Counted from the first letter of the stretch, positions 17,821 through 28,647 are shown. The stretch: 64,000 nucleotides of DNA from Streptomyces lucensis JCM 4490 (GCF_014650035.1 NZ_BMUE01000002.1:434001-498000); one strand, 5' to 3'. A program made the numbers and translations. The notes: generated from the sequence alone by a model not told the origin.

Positions 17821-17837
17821 CTGCCAGGTGCTGGCAG
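17821..17837. promoter_or_regulatory. Inverted repeat, candidate operator between regulator and MFS genes
   Basis: CTGCCAG-GTG-CTGGCAG is a perfect 7-3-7 palindrome. Related half sites (AGTACCAG, CCAGTACC) follow within 30 bases. Its place between the divergent genes makes it the natural operator for the XRE regulator. Confidence 0.5.
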
Positions 17838-17893
17838 TACCAGCATCGGCGGGCACTCGGCACCAGTACCGGCTCCTCGTCAGGCTCGACGCC

Positions 17894-19477
17894 ATGACGA
17901 CGACATCCCGAACCGGGCCGGGCACGGAGCCCGTTCCCGACTCTGCGACCAGTGAAGCACTCGCCACTGACAGTGACTCCGCCGCCGCGAGCGGACCCAG
18001 CCTCAGGAAGACCGCCCCCGGCAGCGCTTCACCGGCTTCCGGCGGCGCCCCACCCGTCACGGAAAGTGAAGCACCCGCCACTGACAAGCGGCCCCGGCTC
18101 CTGCTCACGGTCCTGCTCGCCGCCTTGTTCATGGCGGCCCTCGACGTCTTCATCGTCAACGTGGCGGCCCCGACCATCGGCTCCGAGCTGCACTCCTCCG
18201 GAGCCGACCTGCAGCTGGTGATAGCCGGCTACGCCATCACCTACGCCGTGCTGCTGGTCACCGGCGCCCGGCTCGGTGACCGGCTCGGCCACGGCCGGGT
18301 CCACCTCGCCGGCCTCGCCCTGTTCACCGCCGCATCCCTCGCCTGCGGCCTCGCGCAGGGACCGGCCCAGCTGATCGTGTTCCGGCTGGTGCAGGGCGCC
18401 GGCTCGGCGCTGATGATCCCGCAGGTGCTCAGCCTGATCCAGCGCACGTTCACCGGTGAGGCCCGGGCCCGGGCGCTCGGCGCCTACTCGGCGGTCCTCG
18501 CCGTCGGCGCCGCCGCCGGACAGGTCGCGGGCGGTGTGCTGGTGAGCGCCGATCTGTTCGGCACCGGCTGGCGGCCGGTGTTCCTGGTGAACGTGCCGGT
18601 CGGCGCCGTCCTGCTGGTGGTGGGCAGGCGGGTCCTGCCGCTGGGCCGGGCGGGCGGCGAGGAGCGGAACCGCCCGCTCGACCTGCCCGGACTCGTGCTG
18701 CTCGCCGCGGCGGTGTCGCTGCTGACGGTGCCGCTCGTGCTCGGGCAGGAAGAGGACTGGCCCGCGTGGTCCTGGCTGTCTCTGGCCGCGTCCCTGGTGC
18801 TGCTCGCGCTGTTCTGCGGCCATGAATCCCGCCTGGCCCGGCGCGGCGGCGCCCCGCTGATCGCGCTGCGCGTGCTGCGGCACCCCGGCATCGGCCTGGC
18901 CGTCCTGCGCATCCTGGCGGTGATGTCGGTCAACGCCGGGTTCATGTTCGCGCTGACCCTGCACGTCCAGGGCGGTCTCGGCTACAGCGCCCTGCGGGCC
19001 GGCCTGGGCTTCGCGCCGACCGCGGCGGTCTTCGGCGCCGTCAGCCTGACCTGGCGGAGGTGGCCCGCGCCCTGGCAGCGCCGGCTCGCACCGGCCGGAT
19101 TCGCGCTGACCGCGCTGTCCGTCGCCGTGGTGGGCCACGCCTTCCACGACGGCGGCGACGGGGGAGCGGTCCTGTACGCCGGATACACGGGAGTGGGCGC
19201 CGGCCTCGCGCTCGCCTTCAGCCCGACCCTCACCGGTGCGCTCGCCACCGTGCGCCCGCAGGACGCGGCGGACGCCAGCGGGCTGCTGGCGACGGTCACC
19301 CAGCTCGGCCAGCTAATCGGCGTGGCGTCGTTCGGCACACTGTTCCTGAACCGGCTTGAGTCACTCGGGGTCCCAGGGCCGTATACCTCCGCGGAGGCGT
19401 TCTCCGCGTGTGCCTGGGCCCTGGCCGGAACGGCCGTGGCAGGGGCCGTGTCCGGACTGGTACTGAGGCGTCGCTGA
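17894..19477 (+). CDS. MFS drug exporter, DHA2 (14-span) type
   Basis: A 527-residue major facilitator. The first 70 residues are Ser/Ala/Pro-rich and polar. The membrane part then starts with LFMAALDVFIVNVAAPTIG, the DHA2 signature in the first helix, and continues with GARLGDRLGHGRV (motif A) and GAAAGQVAGGVL (motif C-like, typical of drug/H+ antiporters). About 14 hydrophobic segments can be counted. ATG 17894 lacks a Shine-Dalgarno, so the transcript may be leaderless. It is divergent from the XRE regulator that probably controls it. The substrate is unknown; antibiotic or metabolite export is the usual role. Confidence 0.9.
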   Translation: MTTTSRTGPGTEPVPDSATSEALATDSDSAAASGPSLRKTAPGSASPASGGAPPVTESEAPATDKRPRLLLTVLLAALFMAALDVFIVNVAAPTIGSELHSSGADLQLVIAGYAITYAVLLVTGARLGDRLGHGRVHLAGLALFTAASLACGLAQGPAQLIVFRLVQGAGSALMIPQVLSLIQRTFTGEARARALGAYSAVLAVGAAAGQVAGGVLVSADLFGTGWRPVFLVNVPVGAVLLVVGRRVLPLGRAGGEERNRPLDLPGLVLLAAAVSLLTVPLVLGQEEDWPAWSWLSLAASLVLLALFCGHESRLARRGGAPLIALRVLRHPGIGLAVLRILAVMSVNAGFMFALTLHVQGGLGYSALRAGLGFAPTAAVFGAVSLTWRRWPAPWQRRLAPAGFALTALSVAVVGHAFHDGGDGGAVLYAGYTGVGAGLALAFSPTLTGALATVRPQDAADASGLLATVTQLGQLIGVASFGTLFLNRLESLGVPGPYTSAEAFSACAWALAGTAVAGAVSGLVLRRR

Positions 19478-19545
19478 CCGTATTGGCCCGGCCGTGGCAG
19501 AATCAAACGGCCGGAAGGGGGCGCGGCCCGACGGGAGGAGTAGCG

Positions 19546-19719
19546 ATGCCTGCGAGCATCCTTGAGGAGGTCGGCCACCTCCTCGGTGCGGCGTTGATAC
19601 GGGACACGACCACCCGGCTCAGCTGCCCTTCCTGCGGTTCCGCGCACGTGGCCCAGGTGCTCGGCGACAACGGCGGAATTTCCTACGTGTGCACGGCCTG
19701 CGGCCACAGCTGGAGCTGA
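19546..19719 (+). CDS. 57-residue zinc-ribbon protein
   Basis: A tiny protein with two CxxC knuckles, CPSC (residues 28-31) and CTAC (50-53), separated by a short loop with GGISYVC, so a single zinc ribbon is likely. The first 25 residues (PASILEEVGHLLGAALIRD) look helical. GGGAGGAG precedes ATG 19546. The next gene starts 3 bases after its stop, so the two form a unit. No function is known to me; small zinc ribbons often bind nucleic acid or act as adaptors. Confidence 0.75.
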   Translation: MPASILEEVGHLLGAALIRDTTTRLSCPSCGSAHVAQVLGDNGGISYVCTACGHSWS

Positions 19720-19722
19720 TCG

Positions 19723-19956
19723 ATGGGTGCACACAGGCGAAAGTGCGACTGGTGCGGCAGTGGTACGCCGATCGTCCGTGACATGGAGCCGGTCAATCCC
19801 GACTACCAGTACTGGTGCGAGGAATGCGCGCGGGCGCTGATCATAAAAGGCGACCCGATCGAGACGTACCGGGAATTGGAGGGCGAGCCGATCTACGGCC
19901 GTCTCCTCGAGGAGCACTGCACGCTCAAAAGGTTCTATTCCTTCGTCACGGCTTGA
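19723..19956 (+). CDS. 77-residue protein with paired cysteine motifs
   Basis: It begins MGAHRRKCDWCGSGTPIV and continues with YQYWCEECARALI, giving two CxxC pairs that should bind one zinc ion. The C-terminal half is acidic and helical, with another Cys in EEHCTLKRFYSF. It is coupled to the preceding zinc-ribbon gene. Its last 11 bases overlap the end of the convergent glycosyltransferase gene. Function unknown. Confidence 0.72.
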   Translation: MGAHRRKCDWCGSGTPIVRDMEPVNPDYQYWCEECARALIIKGDPIETYRELEGEPIYGRLLEEHCTLKRFYSFVTA

Positions 19957-21187
19957 CGTCGGCCGCACCGGGCCCGGGCCGGCCGAACCGGGGCCGGTCC
20001 GGCGACGACGACGTCCACGCCAGCGCGAGGAAGGCGGCGCCGGCGCCCGCGTAGAGGGCCGAGAACGCCAGTTGCGCACCCTGCTGGTGGAGTTCGGGCC
20101 GCCCGGCGCCGTGCGGCACCCACCAGGGCGCGTACGACCAGAACGCCGTGAGCATGCCCAGCGCCGGTGCCCGGTGTCCGTGCGTCCACAGCAGCAGGAC
20201 CAGTGGCACGCACCACACCCAGTGGTGCGTCCAGGAAACCGGGCTGATCAGGAGCCCCGTGACGGCGCACGCGCACACCGCCCAGGCCCGCCGGCCGCGC
20301 AACTCCGCCGCCACGGCCGCCGCGAGGCCCAGGGCGGCCGCCAGGGCCGCGGTGGCGACCCAGAGCGCTCCCGGGTCGGGTGAGTGCAGCAGGCGGGCCA
20401 GGACGCCGCGCAGGGCCTGGTTGGCGGTGTCCTCGGTACGCCCGACGCGGCCCACGCGGAAGACCATGTCCGTCCAGAACCGCCACGAGTCGTACGGCAG
20501 GACGGCCCAGGCCAGCAGCGTCGCTCCGGAGAAGGCGGCTGCGGCCCCGCGCGCGTGCCGCAGCCACGGCCTTCCGTCCCCGCCGCCCAGCCGCGCCGCG
20601 ATGCCCGTGAGGAAGAGGAAGAGGAGGAACAGCGCGGGCGTCAGCTTCACCGCGGCGGCGAGTCCCAGGCCCACTCCGGCCCACCGGCGGCGGCCGCCGG
20701 CGGGGCTGTGGGACAGATCCCACAGCACCAGGACGGCCAGCAGCAGATTGACCTGGCCGTAGCGGAGGGTCGTCCAGACCGGCTCGCACCACACGGCCGG
20801 CGCCGCGACCCACCAGACGGTCTCCACGCGCGCGTGGCCGACGAGTTTCAGCGACAGCCGTACGAACGCCACCAGCAGCACGAGGTTCCCGGCCGTGGCC
20901 AGCGTGCTCAGGGGCGCCGCGTCGAGCAGCGACAGCGGTGCGAACAGCATGGCCGCGAACGGCGGGTAGGTGGTGGGCAGATGCGCGGACGTGGCCCGCA
21001 GTGCGTACAGGTCGCCGCCGGCGCGCACGGTGGCGCCCTCGGCCCGGTAGACCATCAGGTCGATCATCGACACGTGGGCGGCCCGCTGAGCGGCCCAGAA
21101 GGCCGTGAACGACACGAGGCACACCCCCAGGGCGGCCGGCACCCGGCGGGCTGCGGCAAACGCGTTCACGGTCACGAATGAGGACAT
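19946..21187 (-). CDS. GT87-family polyprenyl-phosphate mannosyltransferase-like membrane protein
   Basis: A 413-residue polytopic protein of the DUF2029/GT87 group, whose known members use polyprenyl-phosphate mannose in lipid or lipoglycan mannosylation (for example mycobacterial PimE). About nine to ten hydrophobic helices alternate with loops. An early acidic motif SMIDLMVYRAEG contains the aspartate expected in the first outside loop; TTYPPFAAMLFAPL and YGQVNLLLAVLVLWD are characteristic. The start at 21187 has GAGGG before the ATG. The acceptor cannot be predicted. It reads towards the zinc protein genes and ends 11 bases inside them. Confidence 0.8.
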   Translation of the reverse strand: MSSFVTVNAFAAARRVPAALGVCLVSFTAFWAAQRAAHVSMIDLMVYRAEGATVRAGGDLYALRATSAHLPTTYPPFAAMLFAPLSLLDAAPLSTLATAGNLVLLVAFVRLSLKLVGHARVETVWWVAAPAVWCEPVWTTLRYGQVNLLLAVLVLWDLSHSPAGGRRRWAGVGLGLAAAVKLTPALFLLFLFLTGIAARLGGGDGRPWLRHARGAAAAFSGATLLAWAVLPYDSWRFWTDMVFRVGRVGRTEDTANQALRGVLARLLHSPDPGALWVATAALAAALGLAAAVAAELRGRRAWAVCACAVTGLLISPVSWTHHWVWCVPLVLLLWTHGHRAPALGMLTAFWSYAPWWVPHGAGRPELHQQGAQLAFSALYAGAGAAFLALAWTSSSPDRPRFGRPGPGAADVKP

Positions 21188-21220
21188 TAGCCCTCGAACA
21201 CGAGTGGAACGGAAACCGAT

Positions 21221-21251
21221 TTGGTACTGCACCCCCAGGACCGTGTAATGT
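21221..21251 (+). promoter_or_regulatory. Promoter of the second tRNA-Ala gene
   Basis: TTGGTA (21221-21226), a 19-base spacer and TAATGT (21246-21251) lie about 65 bases before the tRNA. Its sequence differs from the promoter of copy 1. Confidence 0.5.
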
Positions 21252-21315
21252 TGGCGTCGTCGCCGGGGGAACCGGGCGACACGGTCGAGAATCCGGCTCA
21301 GTCGGATGACGGCAA

Positions 21316-21388
21316 GGGGCTATAGCTCAGTTGGTAGAGCGCCTGCATGGCATGCAGGAGGTCAGGAGTTCAATTCTCCTTAGCTCCA
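21316..21388 (+). tRNA. tRNA-Ala (anticodon GGC), copy 2
   Basis: All 73 bases are identical to the tRNA at 16676-16748, in the same orientation. The flanks differ apart from a few bases just before the 5' end. Confidence 0.97.
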
Positions 21389-21395
21389 CAACGAT

Positions 21396-21430
21396 CGAAG
21401 GCGGATCATCCTATGGATGGTCCGCCTTCG
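21396..21430 (+). terminator. Terminator after tRNA-Ala copy 2
   Basis: A 16-bp stem (21396-21411 with 21415-21430) with one G-U pair closes a 3-base loop, followed by TCGTGTTG. Confidence 0.75.
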
Positions 21431-21470
21431 TCGTGTTGCGGGCCGGAGAACGCGCGCGGAACCAGGGCGG

Positions 21471-21521
21471 CGGAGTGTGGCGGCGGGCCACCCGGGCCGG
21501 GTGAGCCGCCGCCACACTCCG
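21471..21521 (-). terminator. Terminator of the NuoF-like operon
   Basis: A 14-bp stem (21471-21484 with 21508-21521) encloses a second stem CACCCG/CGGGTG. It begins right after the stop codon of the leftward gene. Confidence 0.75.
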
Positions 21522-21522
21522 C

Positions 21523-23133
21523 TCAGCGGCCGAGAGCGCGCCGTCCGCGCCCCTGAGACAGGACCGGGAGGTTGCGCGACGGGGCCTGCCCGCGCGTGTC
21601 CTCCTCGATGCGCAGGGCCAGCGCCGGGCAACGGCGCACCGCGCGCAACGCCTTCGCCTCCGCGAAACGCGGCACCCTCGCCTGGGCGACGGTCGGGAAG
21701 CCGTCGGCCCCGAGTTCGAACACCTCGGGGAGGATGTCGGCGCACAGACCGTGGCCCCGGCACAGGGTCCAGTCGACGTAGATCTTCTGGCGGCTGCCGC
21801 CGCTCTCCTCGGGCTCCGCGCCGCCCGAGATGCCCGTAGGGGCCCTGCCCCCCTCGAAGAGCGGCAGAACGCCTTCCACGGGCCGTCCGCAGCCGTTGCC
21901 GAGGACATGGGCGGCGAGGTCGTCGGTGAACGCCTTGATGGTCGACTCCAGGAACATCGCGGAGCCGTCCGGGTGCGAACAGGCCCCGCGGCGCTTGACG
22001 TTCTTCGCGACCTGCTTCAACGCCTCCAGGGCGGCCGGCCCGCCGCCGTTCAGGATGTCCTCCATGCCGCGCGCGGCGGCGGGCAGCCCGAGGTAGCAGG
22101 GGCCGCACTGGCCGGCGCTCTCCTCGGCCAGCCACTGCGCCACGCGCAGCGACTCGCCCAGCGGACAGGTCTCCTGGCTGATCGGCAGGATCGCGCCCGC
22201 GCCCAGCGAACCGCCCACCGCGTCCAGCGAGTTGCGGGAGACGATCGCCTCGTTGACGGTCGCGGCGTCGATCCACTTGCCGTGGTAGCCGCCGGTCAGC
22301 ACGCCCTGCGGCACCGGCGGGGCGCCCGCCAGCTGCAGCACGTAACGCAGCGGCACGCCCGTGGGGACCTCGATCACCATCGGGCGGGCCACCGCGCCGG
22401 AGACCGTCAGCATGACGGTGCCCGGCTCGTCGTACAGACCGGTGTTGCCGTAGCGCTCGGGGCCGATACGGGCCGCGATGGCCAGCTGCGCGAACGTCTC
22501 CGCGTTCGACAGCAGCGTCGGCGCGCCGCCGACGCCGCTCTGCGAGGCGCTGATCTTGCGGCCGGGAGGGATCGCCGGGCCGCCGTCGACCGAGCGGATC
22601 AGCGAGGCGGCGGCGCCCGTGACCATGCGTACCGGGTTGCGCTGCACCCAGGCGCGCAGCGCGGATCTGCGGCTGTTGCTCAGCCCTCGTTCGGTGAGCG
22701 CGGCCTCCATGGAGCGCTGCGTGGACTCGCGGGTGACGCCGATGACGAGGGTGCGCGCGCCGAGCGCCTCGGCGCACAGCAGCGCGCCGTCCAGGATGAG
22801 GTGCGGAGCACGGTTGATCAGCACCGTGTCCTTGCGGCAGGCCGGTTCGTCCTCGCTGCCGTTGACCACCACGACCGGCCGCACCCCGCGCTTGATCGCC
22901 GACTCGGCGACCGAGCGCAGCTTCTTGTGGAACGGGAAACCCGCACCGCCACGGCCCCTGAGGTTGATGCTTTCGGCGAGCTGGGCGAGCTGTTCACCGC
23001 CCAGCGGGTCGAGCGGGCCGTGCACCTTCAGGTGCATGGGCAGGTCGAGCCGCTCCACAAGGTCGAAGCCCGACGTGAGCTGGGGAAGCCCGACCACGCG
23101 GACCTCGGGGACGTCGGGCAGGGCCTCGTTCAC
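21523..23133 (-). CDS. NuoF-like NADH-binding flavoprotein fused to a C-terminal ferredoxin
   Basis: A 536-residue soluble redox protein. Residues 1-400 resemble the 51-kDa subunit of complex I: GRGGAGFPFHKK (FMN site), GSEDEPACRKD (NADH site region), an SLBB-like middle part and the 4Fe-4S ligands CGPCYLG plus a later cysteine in GACSH. Residues 445-510 form a single-cluster ferredoxin with CRGHGLC and a distant cysteine (RRCPAL), the pattern of actinobacterial 3Fe-4S ferredoxins. Its GTG overlaps the stop of the upstream haem-b gene (GTGA), so both proteins should be made in step. The likely role is to pass electrons between NAD(P)H, the ferredoxin and the membrane haem. It is not part of a complex I operon. 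Confidence 0.85.
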   Translation of the reverse strand: MNEALPDVPEVRVVGLPQLTSGFDLVERLDLPMHLKVHGPLDPLGGEQLAQLAESINLRGRGGAGFPFHKKLRSVAESAIKRGVRPVVVVNGSEDEPACRKDTVLINRAPHLILDGALLCAEALGARTLVIGVTRESTQRSMEAALTERGLSNSRRSALRAWVQRNPVRMVTGAAASLIRSVDGGPAIPPGRKISASQSGVGGAPTLLSNAETFAQLAIAARIGPERYGNTGLYDEPGTVMLTVSGAVARPMVIEVPTGVPLRYVLQLAGAPPVPQGVLTGGYHGKWIDAATVNEAIVSRNSLDAVGGSLGAGAILPISQETCPLGESLRVAQWLAEESAGQCGPCYLGLPAAARGMEDILNGGGPAALEALKQVAKNVKRRGACSHPDGSAMFLESTIKAFTDDLAAHVLGNGCGRPVEGVLPLFEGGRAPTGISGGAEPEESGGSRQKIYVDWTLCRGHGLCADILPEVFELGADGFPTVAQARVPRFAEAKALRAVRRCPALALRIEEDTRGQAPSRNLPVLSQGRGRRALGR

Positions 23134-24419
23134 CTATAGCCTCCGGAAGGCATGTTCCAAGGTTCGCCCGAACCCGGCGCGTCGTACGTGCCGGGGGATG
23201 GTTCGCTGGCGGGACCGCTGTCGAACGTGTCACCCGGGTTGTACGTGCCGTAGAGGCCGTTTGTCTCACGAGTGTCGTACACGTCACTTCCGCCGTATCC
23301 GGGTGTGCCCGGATTGCCGTAGACCGGGATGGTGTATCCGGTGTCCTGCAGCGGGTCGTACGCGGACGGCGGGGCCTCCCCGACCGGCGGCGGGGACGGG
23401 ACCGGCCAGCTGCCCGAGGTGCTGGACGGGCCGTCGACGCGCGGAACGGCCTGCGTGGGCTGGAGGTCCAGCGGCAGGTCCATGCGGGCGGTCTGCCCGG
23501 CCGCGAACGGGTCCTGGGGCCGGCCCGGTGTGGACACCGCGCGGTAGGCGGCCGCGAAGCCCGAGGACGGCTCCCCGCCGGGAGCGGCGGGCGACTGGTA
23601 GAGGGGCGCGGACGGGGAGGCCGCGGGCTCGGCGCGCGCCGGCTTCGGCTCGCGACGGCCCTCGTAGCCGGGCAGGCCGGAGTCGGCCGCACGGGAGCGG
23701 CTCGCGTCCAGCTCATCGAGTCCCGGCCGCTCGGAGCTGCCGAACAGGGCCACCAGCCGGTCGGCGACCTTGCGTTTGACGGGGCGCGGGGCGGCGCGCA
23801 GCGCGAGGGCGCCCATCACGCCGAGCAGGGACAGGCTGTAGAGGATCACGAAGATCGGCTTGGCCGCGCGACCCGCGTAGAGCCCGTGGACGAGCGCCGC
23901 GCACCAGGCCGGGTAGGCCAGCATGTGCATGGCTCGCCAGCGGGCGGCGACGGGGGCCGGCGTGGCGAAGTTGCTGCGCAGGGCGCCGGTGACGCCCACG
24001 AAGATCATCAGCAGGCCGGCCAGCGAGCCGAGGCCGATCAGACCGCCGATGCCGGTGACACCGAGCGAGAACGGAATGATCGCGGCGATCGTCTGGGTGT
24101 GTCCGAGCGCCACCTTCGTGGTGATGTGCAGCAGCAGGAACGCGATGGAGCCGACGGCGGTCGTGCGGTGCACCGCCTGGCCGATGATCCGCTGCCGCGT
24201 GTTGAGGAAGATCCGGTCCTGGGCGAACAGGCCCCAGATCACGGAGCAGCTGAGGGAGACCAGGGAGAGCACGCCTGCGCCGAAGTTCAGAAATTCGCGG
24301 AACTGGCTGCCTCCGACCAGCACGACCACGGGTATCAGCAGCAGGACGACGGCCGACGCCACCCCATAGGCCGAGCGGCCCGGCCTGGGGAGCGAACTGG
24401 TACTACGACGAGGGTTCAT
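23130..24419 (-). CDS. Ferric-reductase-like haem-b membrane protein with long disordered tail
   Basis: A 429-residue protein. Six hydrophobic segments fill residues 15-215. Two histidine pairs with the spacing of haem-b binding ferric reductases are visible: HRTTAVGSIAFLLLH and HMLAYPAWCAALVH. There is no FAD/NAD-binding reductase domain; instead about 200 residues of Pro/Gly/Tyr/Ser-rich, probably disordered cytosolic tail follow. The coupled NuoF-ferredoxin protein probably supplies the missing reductase function. ATG 24419 has GGAG seven bases upstream. The electron acceptor outside (iron, quinone or oxygen) cannot be told. Confidence 0.83.
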   Translation of the reverse strand: MNPRRSTSSLPRPGRSAYGVASAVVLLLIPVVVLVGGSQFREFLNFGAGVLSLVSLSCSVIWGLFAQDRIFLNTRQRIIGQAVHRTTAVGSIAFLLLHITTKVALGHTQTIAAIIPFSLGVTGIGGLIGLGSLAGLLMIFVGVTGALRSNFATPAPVAARWRAMHMLAYPAWCAALVHGLYAGRAAKPIFVILYSLSLLGVMGALALRAAPRPVKRKVADRLVALFGSSERPGLDELDASRSRAADSGLPGYEGRREPKPARAEPAASPSAPLYQSPAAPGGEPSSGFAAAYRAVSTPGRPQDPFAAGQTARMDLPLDLQPTQAVPRVDGPSSTSGSWPVPSPPPVGEAPPSAYDPLQDTGYTIPVYGNPGTPGYGGSDVYDTRETNGLYGTYNPGDTFDSGPASEPSPGTYDAPGSGEPWNMPSGGYR

Positions 24420-24463
24420 GGGGGCAACTCCGAGCAGTTTCGGGAAAGCGGTCCCGCTGCCGA

Positions 24464-24492
24464 ACTCTAAGTGGCGTCATACCGATCAGTAC
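24464..24492 (-). promoter_or_regulatory. Promoter of the haem-b/NuoF-like operon
   Basis: Read leftward: GTACTG (24492-24487), a 17-base spacer and TAGAGT (24469-24464). Nearby, CGTTG-TTAT-CAACG (24509-24522) is a short palindrome that might bind a regulator. Confidence 0.4.
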
Positions 24493-24634
24493 GGTGTTTG
24501 AGTTATTGCGTTGTTATCAACGGACGATCTAACTGGAGCGATGTCCCTTAGCGGGCGTTACGCGAAGTAATCATTGACCTTGATTCAGTTCCGGGGCCGG
24601 TTCATGTCATGTCCACCAGTCATACGGAAGCGCG

Positions 24635-24664
24635 TCGCAGCTTGCTCAAGGCCTGCGGTACCCT
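24635..24664 (+). promoter_or_regulatory. Promoter of the leuS leader transcript
   Basis: TACCCT (24659-24664) lies six bases before the leader ATG at 24671, so the transcript probably begins at the ATG. TCGCAG at 24635-24640 is a weak -35 with an 18-base spacer. The stretch 24493-24634 holds no gene that I can see and is less GC-rich than the rest. Confidence 0.5.
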
Positions 24665-24670
24665 AACGCC

Positions 24671-24709
24671 ATGCGTGCCGTACGCCTTCTGCTTAGCGGG
24701 CCGCGCTGA
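24671..24709 (+). CDS. Leader peptide with three consecutive leucine codons (leuS attenuator)
   Basis: ATG 24671 opens a 13-codon frame: MRAVRLLLSGPR then TGA. The codons CTT-CTG-CTT give three leucines in a row, and CTT is uncommon in such GC-rich genomes, which suits a sensor of charged leucyl-tRNA. There is no Shine-Dalgarno and the -10 box sits where a leaderless transcript is expected. The peptide ends 47 bases before the terminator hairpin at 24757-24776 and lies upstream of leuS. This is the classic arrangement of ribosome-mediated transcription attenuation; the control itself is inferred. Confidence 0.7.
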   Translation: MRAVRLLLSGPR

Positions 24710-24756
24710 TCAGTACCGACCTACGGTCCAGCCGTGAGGCCGGCATCGGCGCGGCG

Positions 24757-24786
24757 TCCCCTCCTGTGTGAGGGGATTTTTCGTTT
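24757..24786 (+). terminator. Attenuator hairpin upstream of leuS
   Basis: TCCCCTC (24757-24763) pairs with GAGGGGA (24770-24776) over a 6-base loop, followed by TTTTTCGTTT. This is the only terminator in the window with a strong U-tract. It stands between the leader peptide and leuS. The 47 bases before it contain GC-rich segments (such as GTGAGG and GCCGGC) that could form competing structures, but I could not fix one antiterminator by eye. Confidence 0.75.
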
Positions 24787-24822
24787 CCGCAGGCAGAGAC
24801 GATCGATGGAGCTTTGAGGATC

Positions 24823-27696
<2,874 letters not shown>

Positions 27697-27721
27697 CGAT
27701 CGGCGACCGCGACCGGACGGT

Positions 27722-27775
27722 GTAGGGGTGGTCCCCTACGGGCAGGTTCGGGGTTCTCGCGGAACTCCGGACCTG
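27722..27775 (+). terminator. Double hairpin after leuS
   Basis: GTAGGGG-TGGT-CCCCTAC (27722-27739) is followed at once by a longer imperfect stem (about 27743-27775, CAGGTTCGGGGTTC with GAACTCCGGACCTG). Together they form a plausible terminator. Confidence 0.65.
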
Positions 27776-27838
27776 TCCGCTGCGTTTACCGTGGAGAGCA
27801 CAGCGGCTTGTGCCGCACCGGCCTGAGGAGGGGTGTTC

Positions 27839-28576
27839 GTGGAGGCAGTGATCGCCGTGTTCGCTCTGCTTTTCCTGCTCTTCGTCGGGCTGGGCGCCTA
27901 CGCCACCGTCAAGGCGGTCGGCGCCGCCAAGCGCGGGGTGGACCGGACCATCGCGCAGGCCCGCCGCACGGTGGAGGACCACACCCTGCGCGCCAGATCC
28001 CTGGCGCAGGCCGGCCCCGCCGGGGAGATCGCCCAACTGAGGCTTACCCTGCGTACCTCCATGCGCGCCACGCAGGACGCGCTGTACGCGGGTGCGGAGG
28101 AGGACGAGTCCCTCAAGGAGTCCCTGCACCTCTTCGAGCGGCTCAGCGCGCACGGCCACGAGCTGGACGCGGACCTCAGGCGCATGGAGTCCGAGCCGGA
28201 CCGCGCCAGGCTCGCCGCCCACCTGCCCGAGCTGCGGGCCCGCACCGAGCGCATCACCGAGTCGGCGGACTCGCTGCGCTGGGCCGTCCGCGACCGGGCA
28301 CGCCGCTTCGCCGACGACGACCTGGGCTCGCTCAGTGCCCAGATCAACCTCGAGGCCGACGCACTGCGCCACTGGACCCGGGCCGAGGCCGCACCGACGG
28401 CCCCGCAGTGGCCGGACACCCCCTCCTCGGCCGAAGACCCGGCCGCGCGGGAGAGCCGCCCAGGCGCACCCGGCTCACACCCCGCGGAGGAACCGGCCGC
28501 CCAGGCGATCACCGCGCCGAAGCCGCGCCCCGCCTACCCCTGGCAGAAGAAGACCCGCCCGGAGACCACCACCTGA
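27839..28576 (+). CDS. Membrane-anchored coiled-coil protein of unknown function
   Basis: A 245-residue protein with a hydrophobic N-terminal helix (about 2-25, AVIAVFALLFLLFVGLGAYA) that anchors it. A long, charged, mostly helical region (about 30-180) follows, rich in Arg, Glu, Leu and Ala with heptad-like spacing, and then a Pro/Ala-rich tail of 60 residues. GTG 27839 is preferred over GTG 27833 because GAGGAG then has normal spacing. I know no function. It stands alone between leuS and degV with the same direction. Confidence 0.75.
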   Translation: MEAVIAVFALLFLLFVGLGAYATVKAVGAAKRGVDRTIAQARRTVEDHTLRARSLAQAGPAGEIAQLRLTLRTSMRATQDALYAGAEEDESLKESLHLFERLSAHGHELDADLRRMESEPDRARLAAHLPELRARTERITESADSLRWAVRDRARRFADDDLGSLSAQINLEADALRHWTRAEAAPTAPQWPDTPSSAEDPAARESRPGAPGSHPAEEPAAQAITAPKPRPAYPWQKKTRPETTT

Positions 28577-28633
28577 GCCGTCCCCCGAATCCGCAGGACA
28601 GGGGCCGGACTGCCGAGTGACCGCCACGACGGG

Positions 28634-28639
28634 TAACCT
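28634..28639 (+). promoter_or_regulatory. -10 box of the degV-family gene
   Basis: TAACCT, eight bases, then ATG 28648: a leaderless arrangement. Confidence 0.4.
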
Positions 28640-28647
28640 CCAGTCTC

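Noticed and set aside
16676..21388. tRNA-flanked module as an integrative element
   Set aside because: No integrase, excisionase or partial tRNA att site; both tRNA genes are complete with their own promoters and terminators.
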